Shown in pieces: positions 50,495 through 58,410 of a stretch of DNA of 58,410 nt; the first letter of the stretch is position 1, and every line of letters starts with the position of its first letter. The notes under the pieces are model-generated. The model was not told where the DNA came from and did not search any database. It was given only the letters and a program-made list of their open reading frames with translations. The stretch is taken from contig JAGVYH010000072.1 in NCBI GenBank assembly GCA_018303325.1, forward strand, positions 1 through 58,410, given 5' to 3'. The translations under genes and the position numbers were made by a program. The stretch comes from Candidatus Woesearchaeota archaeon. GTDB lineage: Archaea; Nanobdellota; Nanobdellia; Woesearchaeales; DSVV01.

Positions 50495-52270
50495 TCACAT
50501 CTTCTCCAATGTTTTAATCCCAAAAACCGTTAATGCATTGTACATTGTTTGTCTAAATGCTGCAATTAAGCATAATCTGCTGTTTTTTACTTCGTTATCC
50601 TTACAGCCATCTGTGCTGTTTCCATGTTTTTCTTTTAAGATGGGTACATTTGTATAGAACAAATTAAACGCTGAGCCTAAACGATATATGTAGTCTGCAA
50701 TAAATTGTGGTTTGTATGATCTTGCAGCAGCCTCGATAACAATAGGCAGTTCAGACATGCATTTGACAAGCCCCATTTCTTCTTTAGTCTGAAGATGTTC
50801 AGGTTTAAACAAATCTTTGTTATACCCTTCGCTCTTTGTCAGAATACTTCCTGCTCTTGTGTACGAATATAATGCAAAAGGAGCTGATTTTCCTTGAAGA
50901 GTTAAAGCTTTTTTGGATGTGTAAACAATATTTGAGCATGGATCAGCTGTGTGTATAAGATATTTTAATGAGCCAATACTAATTATTTCTGCAATCTCAC
51001 TGGTTTTTTCGTCAGGAATGCTATCGCCTCTTTCTTCTGCCCTTTTTTTGATAAAACTTCTGGCATTTTCAACAACCATGTTTATGACATCTTCAAGCAG
51101 GATTACATTTCCCTCTCTTGACGACATTTTGCCTTCTTCAAGAACAAGATGTCCAGTTGCCAAATGCTCACATCTTTCTGCTGCTTTTCCATAGCCTACT
51201 TTTTCAAGAAATTTAAACAGCTTTTTGAAATAATCCTGCTGCTCTACACCGACTACATACACCATTTTGTCAAAATTAAATTCTTCAAATCGTGTAATGG
51301 CTGCGCCTGTATCTAATGTTCCATAGACAGCAGTTCCGTCTGTTGCTAATACTTTTATATATCCCAAACCACCGCTGTTAACAGACGTAGAGCCATTTTC
51401 TGCAATAGATGTAAGTTCTTTTTCTCTTGCAAGCTCTACTAGCTCTTTTCCCCTCTTTGTTACACTGCTCGCTCTCTGTATTAAATCAAACTCAACACCT
51501 AATCTTTTGTATAAAGCTGCATGCTCTTCTGCGCTTAACTTAGTAACTAATTCCCATAACTCTGTTTCTTGTTTGCTTCCTTCTTCAATTGCTTTGGTGA
51601 TTCTGGTTGCTTCGCTTAAAAGTTCGTCGGTAGATTCTTTGCTGAATTTTGTATACAGCTTGCTCATTATTTTCATAGCTTCCTGCGGATTGTCTGGAAG
51701 TTTGCCATTGTTCCATTTAATTATGGCAGCAATAACCTTGCCCATATGTCCGCCGACATCGCCGGGATAATTTATTCTGATTACTTCATAGCCAGAAGCA
51801 GAAAATATTCTTGAAAGAACATCTCCAACCAAAGTTGATCTTATGTGCCCAACATGCAGTTCTTTTCCGTAATTTGGCGAGGAATATTCTACAATTACTT
51901 TTTTTCCTTCACCTAAATCAATGTGGCCATACTTTTCTCCTTTTTCAAAGACCTCGTCGATGGTTGTCTTTGCAAGATGCATTTGATCTATGCTAAAATT
52001 AACAAAGCCGCCAACAGCCTTTACTGTAATATATTCAGGAATCTTAACTAGCTCAACAACCATGTCTGCAATCTCTTTTGCGCTGAGAACTTCATACTCA
52101 TCTTGTAGCCCAAAACATTTTAGTGTTAAATCACCAAATTCTTCTCTTGGAGGCAGATCTAGGAACTGCTCTAGTTTTTTGCTGAATTTCTGCCTTTGCT
52201 CGTCATTGTTTGTAGTCAATGCTTTTACTAAACTTTGCTTTATTTCTTCTCTTATTGTTCTTAGGCTCAT
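50495..52270 (-). CDS. argS: Arginyl-tRNA synthetase
   Basis: Class I synthetase charging tRNA-Arg. At 591 residues it is full length. The N-terminal additional domain (LDLPPREEFGDLTLKCF) is followed by EYSSPNYGKELHVGHIRSTL with the HVGH signature, and KMSSREGNVILLEDVINMVV with the KMSKS-like loop. The alpha-helical anticodon domain follows (FALYSYTRAGSIL; YRLGSAFNLFYTNVPIL). It is downstream of the arginine-related enzyme cluster by 56 bp on the same strand. The window also holds a tRNA-Arg gene. Confidence 0.96.
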   Translation of the reverse strand: MSLRTIREEIKQSLVKALTTNNDEQRQKFSKKLEQFLDLPPREEFGDLTLKCFGLQDEYEVLSAKEIADMVVELVKIPEYITVKAVGGFVNFSIDQMHLAKTTIDEVFEKGEKYGHIDLGEGKKVIVEYSSPNYGKELHVGHIRSTLVGDVLSRIFSASGYEVIRINYPGDVGGHMGKVIAAIIKWNNGKLPDNPQEAMKIMSKLYTKFSKESTDELLSEATRITKAIEEGSKQETELWELVTKLSAEEHAALYKRLGVEFDLIQRASSVTKRGKELVELAREKELTSIAENGSTSVNSGGLGYIKVLATDGTAVYGTLDTGAAITRFEEFNFDKMVYVVGVEQQDYFKKLFKFLEKVGYGKAAERCEHLATGHLVLEEGKMSSREGNVILLEDVINMVVENARSFIKKRAEERGDSIPDEKTSEIAEIISIGSLKYLIHTADPCSNIVYTSKKALTLQGKSAPFALYSYTRAGSILTKSEGYNKDLFKPEHLQTKEEMGLVKCMSELPIVIEAAARSYKPQFIADYIYRLGSAFNLFYTNVPILKEKHGNSTDGCKDNEVKNSRLCLIAAFRQTMYNALTVFGIKTLEKM

Positions 52271-52326
52271 TTTTTACCTCGTTTGATTATACTAAATTAT
52301 GCAATTATTTAGGTTGTTAGCTATAA

Positions 52327-53262
52327 TTAGCTCTCACGATAAAGCGGCAAAGCACAACATCTAAATGATCCGCCTGTCTTTGGCGCTTCATCAAATTTAA
52401 TTTCAACAACATTAACACCGGTAGCATTTCTTATTCTTTTATTGAGATTTACAAATTCCTTACCATGCCTTACTATGAGTGTATTTGGTGATATAGACAA
52501 CACATTTGTACCAAGAATTTGTTGCTCTTCTTTTGTTACAGTTATGAAATGATATCTATCTTCTATGATTTTTGGAATGAACTCAAAACCTTCTTTGTAA
52601 ATTAATGCACAACCTTCTCCAATTGGATTGAATGCACAATCTAAATGTAAAACATCCTCGCTTTCATCTAAACTCTTTAAATAACAAGGTATGATCTTGT
52701 AATCTTTTCCGAGATTTTGTCTTAAGAATTCTAAACCTCTTCTATCAGTTCTCTGACTTAAGCCAACATACACAACATCTTTATCTACTAAAATGTCACC
52801 ACCTTCTACAACAATACCATTTGGCACATAAATTATGTTTCCATCAAACTTATCAAATAAATATTCTATTCCTTTATATTCAACTTTTCTACTTTCTTTT
52901 TTCATTCCTGCTATATAGAATGTATTACCTATTACAAAACTAATATCTCTTGGTGTTAATTGGTCTGGGACACCTTTTACTGCATGAGGTAAATACACTT
53001 TTACTCCATATTGTTCTAGTGTCCTTTTATATGCTTCAAACTCAGGAACAGCTTTTTCTGCGGTTGGTTTTAAGTTTGGGTCACAATAATTCTTGAACAT
53101 ACTTTGATTTACAATTTCTACTTCACCACTTTTATGAAAATTATCAGCTAAACCAATCACAACTTCTCTCAATTTTGTAGTCTCAGAATTGACACCTATC
53201 TTTATTTTTTCTTCAATTTCTTTAGGTTCATTTATTCTTCTTTCTATTTCTTTTTGGTTCAT
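52327..53262 (-). CDS. Amidinotransferase/DDAH-like guanidine-modifying enzyme
   Basis: 311 residues of the pentein (guanidine-modifying) superfamily. The layout is canonical: a first strand KLREVVIGLADNF, LTPRDISFVIGNTFYIAGMK (F-x-x-R-D type), VVEGGDILVDKDVVYVGLS, catalytic His in VLHLDCAFNPIG, and nucleophile Cys in TGGSFRCCALPLYR. Such enzymes act on arginine-like guanidines as hydrolases or amidino transferases. The start overlaps the PLP gene upstream by 4 bp (ATGA), indicating translational coupling. Substrate is inferred only from neighbours. Confidence 0.83.
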   Translation of the reverse strand: MNQKEIERRINEPKEIEEKIKIGVNSETTKLREVVIGLADNFHKSGEVEIVNQSMFKNYCDPNLKPTAEKAVPEFEAYKRTLEQYGVKVYLPHAVKGVPDQLTPRDISFVIGNTFYIAGMKKESRKVEYKGIEYLFDKFDGNIIYVPNGIVVEGGDILVDKDVVYVGLSQRTDRRGLEFLRQNLGKDYKIIPCYLKSLDESEDVLHLDCAFNPIGEGCALIYKEGFEFIPKIIEDRYHFITVTKEEQQILGTNVLSISPNTLIVRHGKEFVNLNKRIRNATGVNVVEIKFDEAPKTGGSFRCCALPLYRES

Positions 53263-54479
53263 TTTGACAGACTCCCCAACTTGTTTTTTAGCATTGATTT
53301 GTTTTCACAACCAGTAAGAACAGCGATAACTGTTGCTTTTTTTTCAAAATTTATTTTGTAAGCAGCAGCAAACACAGCCCATGAGGTGTGCTCTGCAGAA
53401 ATAAAGCATTCATATCTAAGCAGATGTTTAATCTTGTTAATCTCGTCTTCTGCTAATGTTACAACAAAACCATTAGACTGTTTTATCGCCCAAATAGCTC
53501 TTGGTGTTGAGAATGATTCTTTACCTGTGATTGCATCTGCTTTAGAATAAATCTTGTTAGTGTGTATAAAATATTCTTGACAATTCTCAATAGCTTTTGT
53601 AACACAATTAGAATTTTCTATCTCAACACCAATCATTCTAGGTAATTTTTTTGTTTTTCCAATTAACTTTAATTCTAGAAAACCCTTAAATATTGCTGCA
53701 AGGTTTGAACCATTTCCAATTGGAACAATTATATACTCTGGAACACCTAATTGTTCCTCAATTTCAAATGCAATAGTCTTATTTCCCTCATCTTTTATTA
53801 TTTCTATTATGTGCTCCTGTCTTGATTTTTTCTCATAAACAAGCCGATATGCGCCTTCATAATTAGCATTAACCTCAGTTATATTTGCATCAAGACTTTT
53901 AAGCAACTCTTTTTTCTGCTTGGATGCTTTTTTTGGGATATAAGTATTACATTTTATTCCTGCTTTTTTACAATAAGTAGCTAAAGAAATTGCAGCATTA
54001 CCGCAAGATGCAATACTTAGTTCTTTTAAAGAATTGTTTAATGCTAAATTCACTAAAATATAATTTTCTCTATCTTTGAATGAACCAGTTGGATTAACTG
54101 TCTCATCTTTAATATAAAATTTTGAAATACTTAACTTCTTTCCAATATTAAATGCGCATACTAATGGAGTAGAACCTTCGCCTAAAGTTACATATTCTTT
54201 ATCCAATGGCAAAAGTGAAGAATATCTTAGCATACCTTTTTTTCTTAATGGGAATTTGCCAATATTATTACAATCATAAACCAAGTTAAGATAATTATAA
54301 TATTTAATATGATTTTTACAATTAGATGATTCTCCACTTTGTATTATATTTCCACATGAAACACATTTAAGATATGGCCAACCAACTGAATAATTAGATG
54401 TTGAAATTGTTGGTTGGCTATTCTGCAACCCACAACTAAAAGGATAAGGTGTTTGTGTGTTGCTATAGTTTAGTTTCAT
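53259..54479 (-). CDS. Threonine-synthase-like PLP enzyme (paralog 2)
   Basis: 406 residues, fold type II PLP enzyme. An N-terminal zinc-finger-like part (YLKCVSCGNIIQSGESSNC) is followed by VTLGEGSTPLV and the PLP lysine in NPTGSFKDRENYI. The cofactor loop is in SIASCGNAAISLATYCKKAG, and the phosphate-binding Gly-rich loop in IIVPIGNGSNLAAIF. Threonine synthase makes Thr from O-phosphohomoserine, but pairing with a second divergent paralog and two pentein enzymes suggests another beta- or gamma-replacement. It overlaps both neighbours by 4 bp. Confidence 0.8.
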   Translation of the reverse strand: MKLNYSNTQTPYPFSCGLQNSQPTISTSNYSVGWPYLKCVSCGNIIQSGESSNCKNHIKYYNYLNLVYDCNNIGKFPLRKKGMLRYSSLLPLDKEYVTLGEGSTPLVCAFNIGKKLSISKFYIKDETVNPTGSFKDRENYILVNLALNNSLKELSIASCGNAAISLATYCKKAGIKCNTYIPKKASKQKKELLKSLDANITEVNANYEGAYRLVYEKKSRQEHIIEIIKDEGNKTIAFEIEEQLGVPEYIIVPIGNGSNLAAIFKGFLELKLIGKTKKLPRMIGVEIENSNCVTKAIENCQEYFIHTNKIYSKADAITGKESFSTPRAIWAIKQSNGFVVTLAEDEINKIKHLLRYECFISAEHTSWAVFAAAYKINFEKKATVIAVLTGCENKSMLKNKLGSLSK

Positions 54480-55906
54480 TTGTGCTCACTTTTTGCGATT
54501 AGTTTGTTAATTATCTCGTCAAGATCACTTTGAGATATCTGTGAATCAAGAATAAGATTTTCTTCCACGACTAAATCAGGTCTTCCTTGTTTTGAAACAG
54601 CTGAAGTAGCTAATATTTCATACTTTGTTCTATATTTTTCTCCAAGCATTTCAGAAATTTCTTTTAGATTTTTTGCACCATGACCTGTAAATGATAATAA
54701 TACTATATCTTCTTTTGAAAAATTAGATGAATGTTTCAATACTGCAGCAAGTGACTGAATCGCAGTTGGCTCTGGAACAATACCCGCTTCCATTAATATT
54801 CTATCCTTAGATAGCATAATATATGCATCAATTAATGCTTCATTTTCCAATCCACCTAACGTAAAACCATTTGTGGATTTGATTGCGAGTATAGCTTGCG
54901 GCATACTATAACAGCCAATAGCCATAGTGCCTTCAGCATAATTTATTTTCTTTTCGTCAATCAGAAAATCTTTATATTCTTTTATTGGTACATTCATATC
55001 TAATGCAGTCTCAAATGGGAATCCACCTTTCATTCCAACAGCAACACATTTAGGCGATTCTTTTATAATGCCTAGTTGTTTTAATTCAAGAAATCCTTTT
55101 CCAACACCACCAATATATGTTCCATTGCCAGCGCACGAAATAAAATGAGTTGGCATTTCTTTTCCTGAGAGTGCCATTTCTAGTGCAACTGTCTTTGCAC
55201 TATCGATCATAAATTCGTTTGACACATTTAGATTGTAGATTCTGTTATTTCCAGCATTGTAAAATCTTTCATAAACTTCTTCATATATGGAATCTCTGCC
55301 GTTTGTCTTTACTCTAAATGTGTGTGCATTAGGTATTTTATTTAAGAAACCAGCTTTTGTTGATCCAGATGTAATAAATACTATTATTTTTCCATTTATA
55401 CTTTTAACATAATGCGCAGCAGATAACGCATGATTTCCGCATGAAACAGCAGTGAAATGATTATAACCTTCTTGTCTTCCTTTTGTGGTGCCGCAGCTTA
55501 TTATATAATCTTTCATACTCCCCGTTGGATTTTTACCTTCATCTCTAATGTAAACCTTTTTAACACCAAGTTCTCTTGCAAGAAATTCAGATTCAATTAT
55601 AGGTATACCACTTTCTCCTAACGAAACAACATCTTTTGCTTCAACAGGCATCAGCTGTTGCATGAGCCAACTTTTCCACATATTATATACTCTATGTTGA
55701 TATATCTCAGTTTCATGGTTAATAATGTCTCTGTTTACAGTTATACTATCTTTTATCTTATCTATATCAGGCAAAAACCACATTAATCCATAATTCTGCC
55801 TGTCAGGATGGTACTTCTGTTTATGTTTATAGATATCTTGTTCACTAACTATATCTCCATCAATACAACATTGCCATTTCTTCTCTTGTGGTTTATCTTG
55901 CAACAT
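54476..55906 (-). CDS. Threonine-synthase-like PLP enzyme (paralog 1)
   Basis: 476 residues. It has a longer, unusual N-terminus (WQCCIDGDIVSEQDIYKHKQ) of about 95 residues before the fold type II core: VVSLGESGIPIIESEFLARE, PLP Lys in NPTGSMKDYIISCG, loop AVSCGNHALSAAHYVKSING, and Gly-rich SCAGNGTYIGGVGKGFLELK. It diverges enough from the next gene to have a different substrate or to form a heteromer with it. It is separated by 2 bp from the ornithine-cyclodeaminase-family gene and overlaps the next PLP gene by 4 bp. Confidence 0.8.
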   Translation of the reverse strand: MLQDKPQEKKWQCCIDGDIVSEQDIYKHKQKYHPDRQNYGLMWFLPDIDKIKDSITVNRDIINHETEIYQHRVYNMWKSWLMQQLMPVEAKDVVSLGESGIPIIESEFLARELGVKKVYIRDEGKNPTGSMKDYIISCGTTKGRQEGYNHFTAVSCGNHALSAAHYVKSINGKIIVFITSGSTKAGFLNKIPNAHTFRVKTNGRDSIYEEVYERFYNAGNNRIYNLNVSNEFMIDSAKTVALEMALSGKEMPTHFISCAGNGTYIGGVGKGFLELKQLGIIKESPKCVAVGMKGGFPFETALDMNVPIKEYKDFLIDEKKINYAEGTMAIGCYSMPQAILAIKSTNGFTLGGLENEALIDAYIMLSKDRILMEAGIVPEPTAIQSLAAVLKHSSNFSKEDIVLLSFTGHGAKNLKEISEMLGEKYRTKYEILATSAVSKQGRPDLVVEENLILDSQISQSDLDEIINKLIAKSEHK

Positions 55907-55908
55907 TT

Positions 55909-57009
55909 TTATTTACACCTTTTTTGATACTTCTCAAGTTTAGTAGTTACAATTTCAAGAAAATCTTGTGCGTTTGTCACAACACCATATGCTTGATGTG
56001 TACCTCTATCTGCTAATTTATTTGGAACAAATTCTGTTTGGTCGACGCAAATAGTAGGTATTGTCTCTAAAGTTTCATTTCTTTCAATATATGTTGGCAG
56101 CATATTGCCTGTTGCAATTGTATGAAGAACAGTTGCTATTCCAATAACCAATGTTGCTTTTTTCGTATGTTCTCTCATTGCAGCTTGAGAATCAAGAATG
56201 TCAGTTATTGTCTCTGGCAATGGTCCATCATCCCTAATTGAGCCAGCGAGAACATAAGGCACATTGTGGGTTACACAATTGTACATTATCCCGCTCTTTA
56301 ATTTTCCATTCTCAACAAGACGTTCAATAGAACCAGCTTTTCTTACTTCATTGATTGCTCTCATATGTGTACCATGACCATGAGCAGTAGGAACACCGCA
56401 ACTATCGCTTCCTAATGTTGTACCAAACAATGCATTTTCAATATCATGTACACCAACTGCATTGCCGCCGAACATTACACTAACATAATCATTCTCAATT
56501 AACCAAGACATTTTATCAGTTGCTTTGGCATGAATAACAGCAGGGCCTAAAATCCAAATAGAATATCCTTTGCCTCTTTTATTTTCAACAATCATGTCAA
56601 CAAATTCATCATAATCTATTGGCTTCTCTCTTGAAATGTCTGTTTTCATAAATTTAAATGGATCATTATTCTTACTTTGCTGAGAAAATCCATCTGAATG
56701 TGCAAATACTCCTTCACTGCCATCTTCTAAACTAGTTATAGCGATTAAATCTCCCTGCTTGATTTTACACATCTCTCTTGTAAAAACATCACCTGTTGAA
56801 GGGTCAAATACCAAAGTAGAATCCATCCTAGGTTCTTTAGCTAGTTTCCACACACCATTTACTTTAATATAAGTAGGAAAATTACTTGTTGAATAAAATT
56901 CATCTGGTAAAGTTTTGTCTTTAAGTGCAGGTTTGAATATAACATCTGCTGAATTTCTAAATTTTTCATCTTCAAAGTCTGGCGCTTTATACTCTGTTTT
57001 ATGTTTCAT
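55909..57009 (-). CDS. Archaeal ornithine cyclodeaminase family protein (LOR/SDH domain, TIGR00300 type)
   Basis: 366 residues matching the family of the methanogen NAD-dependent ornithine cyclodeaminase and of the C-terminal half of cyanobacterial ArgZ/AgrE. That enzyme turns ornithine into proline and ammonia. Diagnostic stretches are SIWILGPAVIHAKATDKMSW, VSVMFGGNAVGVHDIENALF, HGHGTHMRAINEVRKAGSIE, VPYVLAGSIRDDGPLPETIT and LADRGTHQAYGVVTNAQDFL. Shine-Dalgarno GGAGGG lies 7 nt before the ATG. It stands alone here, without the fused dihydrolase domain. A pentein enzyme is encoded next to it instead. Confidence 0.82.
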   Translation of the reverse strand: MKHKTEYKAPDFEDEKFRNSADVIFKPALKDKTLPDEFYSTSNFPTYIKVNGVWKLAKEPRMDSTLVFDPSTGDVFTREMCKIKQGDLIAITSLEDGSEGVFAHSDGFSQQSKNNDPFKFMKTDISREKPIDYDEFVDMIVENKRGKGYSIWILGPAVIHAKATDKMSWLIENDYVSVMFGGNAVGVHDIENALFGTTLGSDSCGVPTAHGHGTHMRAINEVRKAGSIERLVENGKLKSGIMYNCVTHNVPYVLAGSIRDDGPLPETITDILDSQAAMREHTKKATLVIGIATVLHTIATGNMLPTYIERNETLETIPTICVDQTEFVPNKLADRGTHQAYGVVTNAQDFLEIVTTKLEKYQKRCK

Positions 57010-57071
57010 TCATCTTCCCTCCAAAGTTTATAGCTGTCGCTATTTTGAATTCTTAACACCATTTCACAGAA

Positions 57072-58178
57072 TCACTTTTTTTCCATTTTCAATGGTGATT
57101 TATTCAATGCAGTATAACAACACTGTAAACCACCACCGCCTAAACTAATTCCTTGCATCTCTACTTCAAGCACGTTTAGTCCAATCTCATGTTTGAGATA
57201 ATTATTTGTCCAAGGATTATTTTTTGAAGCAATCATCCTTCCTTTTCCTGTTGATATACAATTCATAGATAAATTAGATAATGCTTCATTGTATAACCAC
57301 GTATAATTTTCTAAGATTTGATGAACATTTCTTTCTCCAAAAAATGTTTTAAACAGTTCATAAACAAATTCCTGTTTATCTTCCTTTAACATAACAGGAA
57401 CATAAATAACACCCCTCTCACCATCTAAGTTTTGATAATATAATATTGCTACATTTCCATGATATGCTCCTGTCTTTTCATTATCAGACAAAGGTACTTC
57501 TATAACAAAATTTCCTGAAAACTCAGCATATTCTTCTAATGCCATTGGATGTGTTCTTCTCCCCGAGCAATTAATTATCATATGATAAAACCTATTCTTT
57601 GATTGTTTTCCATTTTCAATTACAGGCAGGCTCATAGGCAATTGGTCTCCTTTTCCTTCCATTGTGTGTTTGGTAGCATGTCCTACAATAAGACCTTCAA
57701 TAGGTTTAGCTGGATTATTAGTGAGGTAATATTCAACTAAACTTGGTTCAGGTAATCTAACTAAATTTTTCATCTTTCCAAAATAAATCATTGGTTTGCC
57801 GTCAGAATTAAAACCAGCAGCCATTGCATTATTGATAAATATCCAACTTATCATGCCAGTGACATCTGCAGGCATATAATAAAAGTTATCAAAACCAGAA
57901 TTTGCAAATTGTTCTCTTAATTGTTCTAATTCTAATCTAACTCGCTCTCTGATATCTTTCTTTGTAGTGAATTTTCTTATCTCCTCAGGGCTTGTATTCC
58001 ATTGATTGTCTGGTTCTTTTTTTAAATCTGAATCAAATGTGTCTGCTGCACCGGTTATAATATTAATCTGGCTATAATCATCAGATTCTGCAAAATAAGG
58101 TGGTGTTTTACTAATAGGAACTACACTTTCTGTCAATATTTTTTCTAAATCCTTTATAGTTCTTATTACTTTATCCAT
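57072..58178 (-). CDS. Arginine-deiminase-related (pentein) enzyme
   Basis: 368 residues. The C-terminal part looks like the guanidine-modifying fold: the catalytic His is probably in GAYHGNVAILYYQNLDGERG, the nucleophile Cys in SLGGGGLQCCYTAL, with an earlier acidic/Asn strand (ISWIFINNAMAAGFNSDGKP). The overall order resembles CtlX/arginine-deiminase-related proteins, but the N-terminal 100 residues are unfamiliar. Shine-Dalgarno AGGTGG precedes the ATG. Next to the ornithine-cyclodeaminase-family gene, it could supply ornithine from arginine, by analogy with the dihydrolase half of ArgZ/AgrE. This pairing is inference. Confidence 0.65.
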   Translation of the reverse strand: MDKVIRTIKDLEKILTESVVPISKTPPYFAESDDYSQINIITGAADTFDSDLKKEPDNQWNTSPEEIRKFTTKKDIRERVRLELEQLREQFANSGFDNFYYMPADVTGMISWIFINNAMAAGFNSDGKPMIYFGKMKNLVRLPEPSLVEYYLTNNPAKPIEGLIVGHATKHTMEGKGDQLPMSLPVIENGKQSKNRFYHMIINCSGRRTHPMALEEYAEFSGNFVIEVPLSDNEKTGAYHGNVAILYYQNLDGERGVIYVPVMLKEDKQEFVYELFKTFFGERNVHQILENYTWLYNEALSNLSMNCISTGKGRMIASKNNPWTNNYLKHEIGLNVLEVEMQGISLGGGGLQCCYTALNKSPLKMEKK

Positions 58179-58194
58179 TTTCCCACCTTAATAA

Positions 58195-58410
58195 TTAATC
58201 ATTTATTGCTAAAAACCCTTCTTCCTTCACGTCTTCAATCAAGTGAAAAACATGCTTGTTTTCTATTGCAAATTTCTCATCTATTTCTTCATTGAATTCT
58301 TTGTACTCTTGGTAATCTTTAAACAAACATTCAACCATGAAATCATTGTTTGAGTTGACCCTGTAAATGCTGTTTATTCTTTTTTCATTGACTAAATAAT
58401 CATGCAATTT
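58195..58410 (-). CDS. Lrp/AsnC-like regulator, C-terminal part, truncated by the window edge
   Basis: The visible 70 or so residues (VNSNNDFMVECLFKDYQEYK; FAIENKHVFHLIEDVKEEGF) resemble the RAM/effector domain of Lrp/AsnC regulators, which sense amino acids. The N-terminal DNA-binding domain would lie beyond the window; the first Met shown is probably internal. It ends 16 bp before the arginine-related operon on the same strand, so an amino-acid-responsive regulator of that operon is likely. Confidence 0.5.
   Translation of the reverse strand, partial: KLHDYLVNEKRINSIYRVNSNNDFMVECLFKDYQEYKEFNEEIDEKFAIENKHVFHLIEDVKEEGFLAIND

Overview
The window is AT-rich archaeal DNA, most likely from a DPANN lineage (Woesearchaeota/Pacearchaeota-like). 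The evidence is TFB, TFE, Alba, ribosomal protein S17e, archaeal-type ProRS and TopA, AMP phosphorylase, TATA-box promoters, BHB-type tRNA introns, and an enormous N-glycan-rich surface protein. Both ends are cut: a transposase tail on the left and an Lrp-like gene on the right. The lineage is inferred from gene content only; no database search was run.

Layout. 1-4 kb: transposase tail, proS, an alpha/beta hydrolase, rlmH, a tRNA-Arg with two introns, alba and S17e. 4.3-10.7 kb: a bacterial-type chaperone cluster (grpE, YkgJ-like protein, two small proteins, dnaK, HAD phosphatase, dnaJ) with a palindrome over the promoter. 10.9-20 kb: DHH phosphoesterase, a broken dph2, GNAT, tRNA-Ala, a structured leader before tfe, HIT, pcm, a HemK2-like methyltransferase fused to a kinase-like domain, a small Cys-rich protein, an interrupted MGMT gene, tfb, Trm112-like protein, and an intron-containing tRNA-Ser preceded by two tandem partial copies of itself. 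20-28 kb: GtrA, zinc ribbon protein, AMP phosphorylase, AI-2E-type permease, TrmB regulator, two unknown proteins and prs. 28-41.7 kb: a 4317-residue surface protein translationally coupled to an HTH protein. 42-48 kb: ATPase remnants, SGNH protein, topA, and a HEPN/MNT-like pair flanked by palindromic sites at 23-24 bp spacing. 48-58.4 kb: a long minus-strand run with a methyltransferase, radical SAM/B12 protein, argS, and a tight cluster of two guanidine-modifying enzymes, two threonine-synthase-like PLP enzymes, an ornithine-cyclodeaminase-family protein and an Lrp-like regulator. That cluster suggests arginine/ornithine conversion.

The most unusual layer is non-coding. Intergenic spaces hold several families of small palindromic elements. 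One family (ends TATACTAAAAG / CTTTTAGTATA, loop TCGAACA) keeps its ends and loop while its stems change with compensation. It sits inside two recognisable reading frames (MGMT and an ATPase remnant) so that removing it restores the protein alignment. It is therefore mobile, and an RNA-level or translational removal mechanism is worth testing. A second family (loop TGTATAAA(A/T)ATTTA) shows the same constant-loop, variable-stem logic.

Small regulatory arrays also stand out: 21-bp-spaced TAAGTATT sites before the HTH/surface-protein pair, and the palindromic sites around the HEPN/MNT pair.
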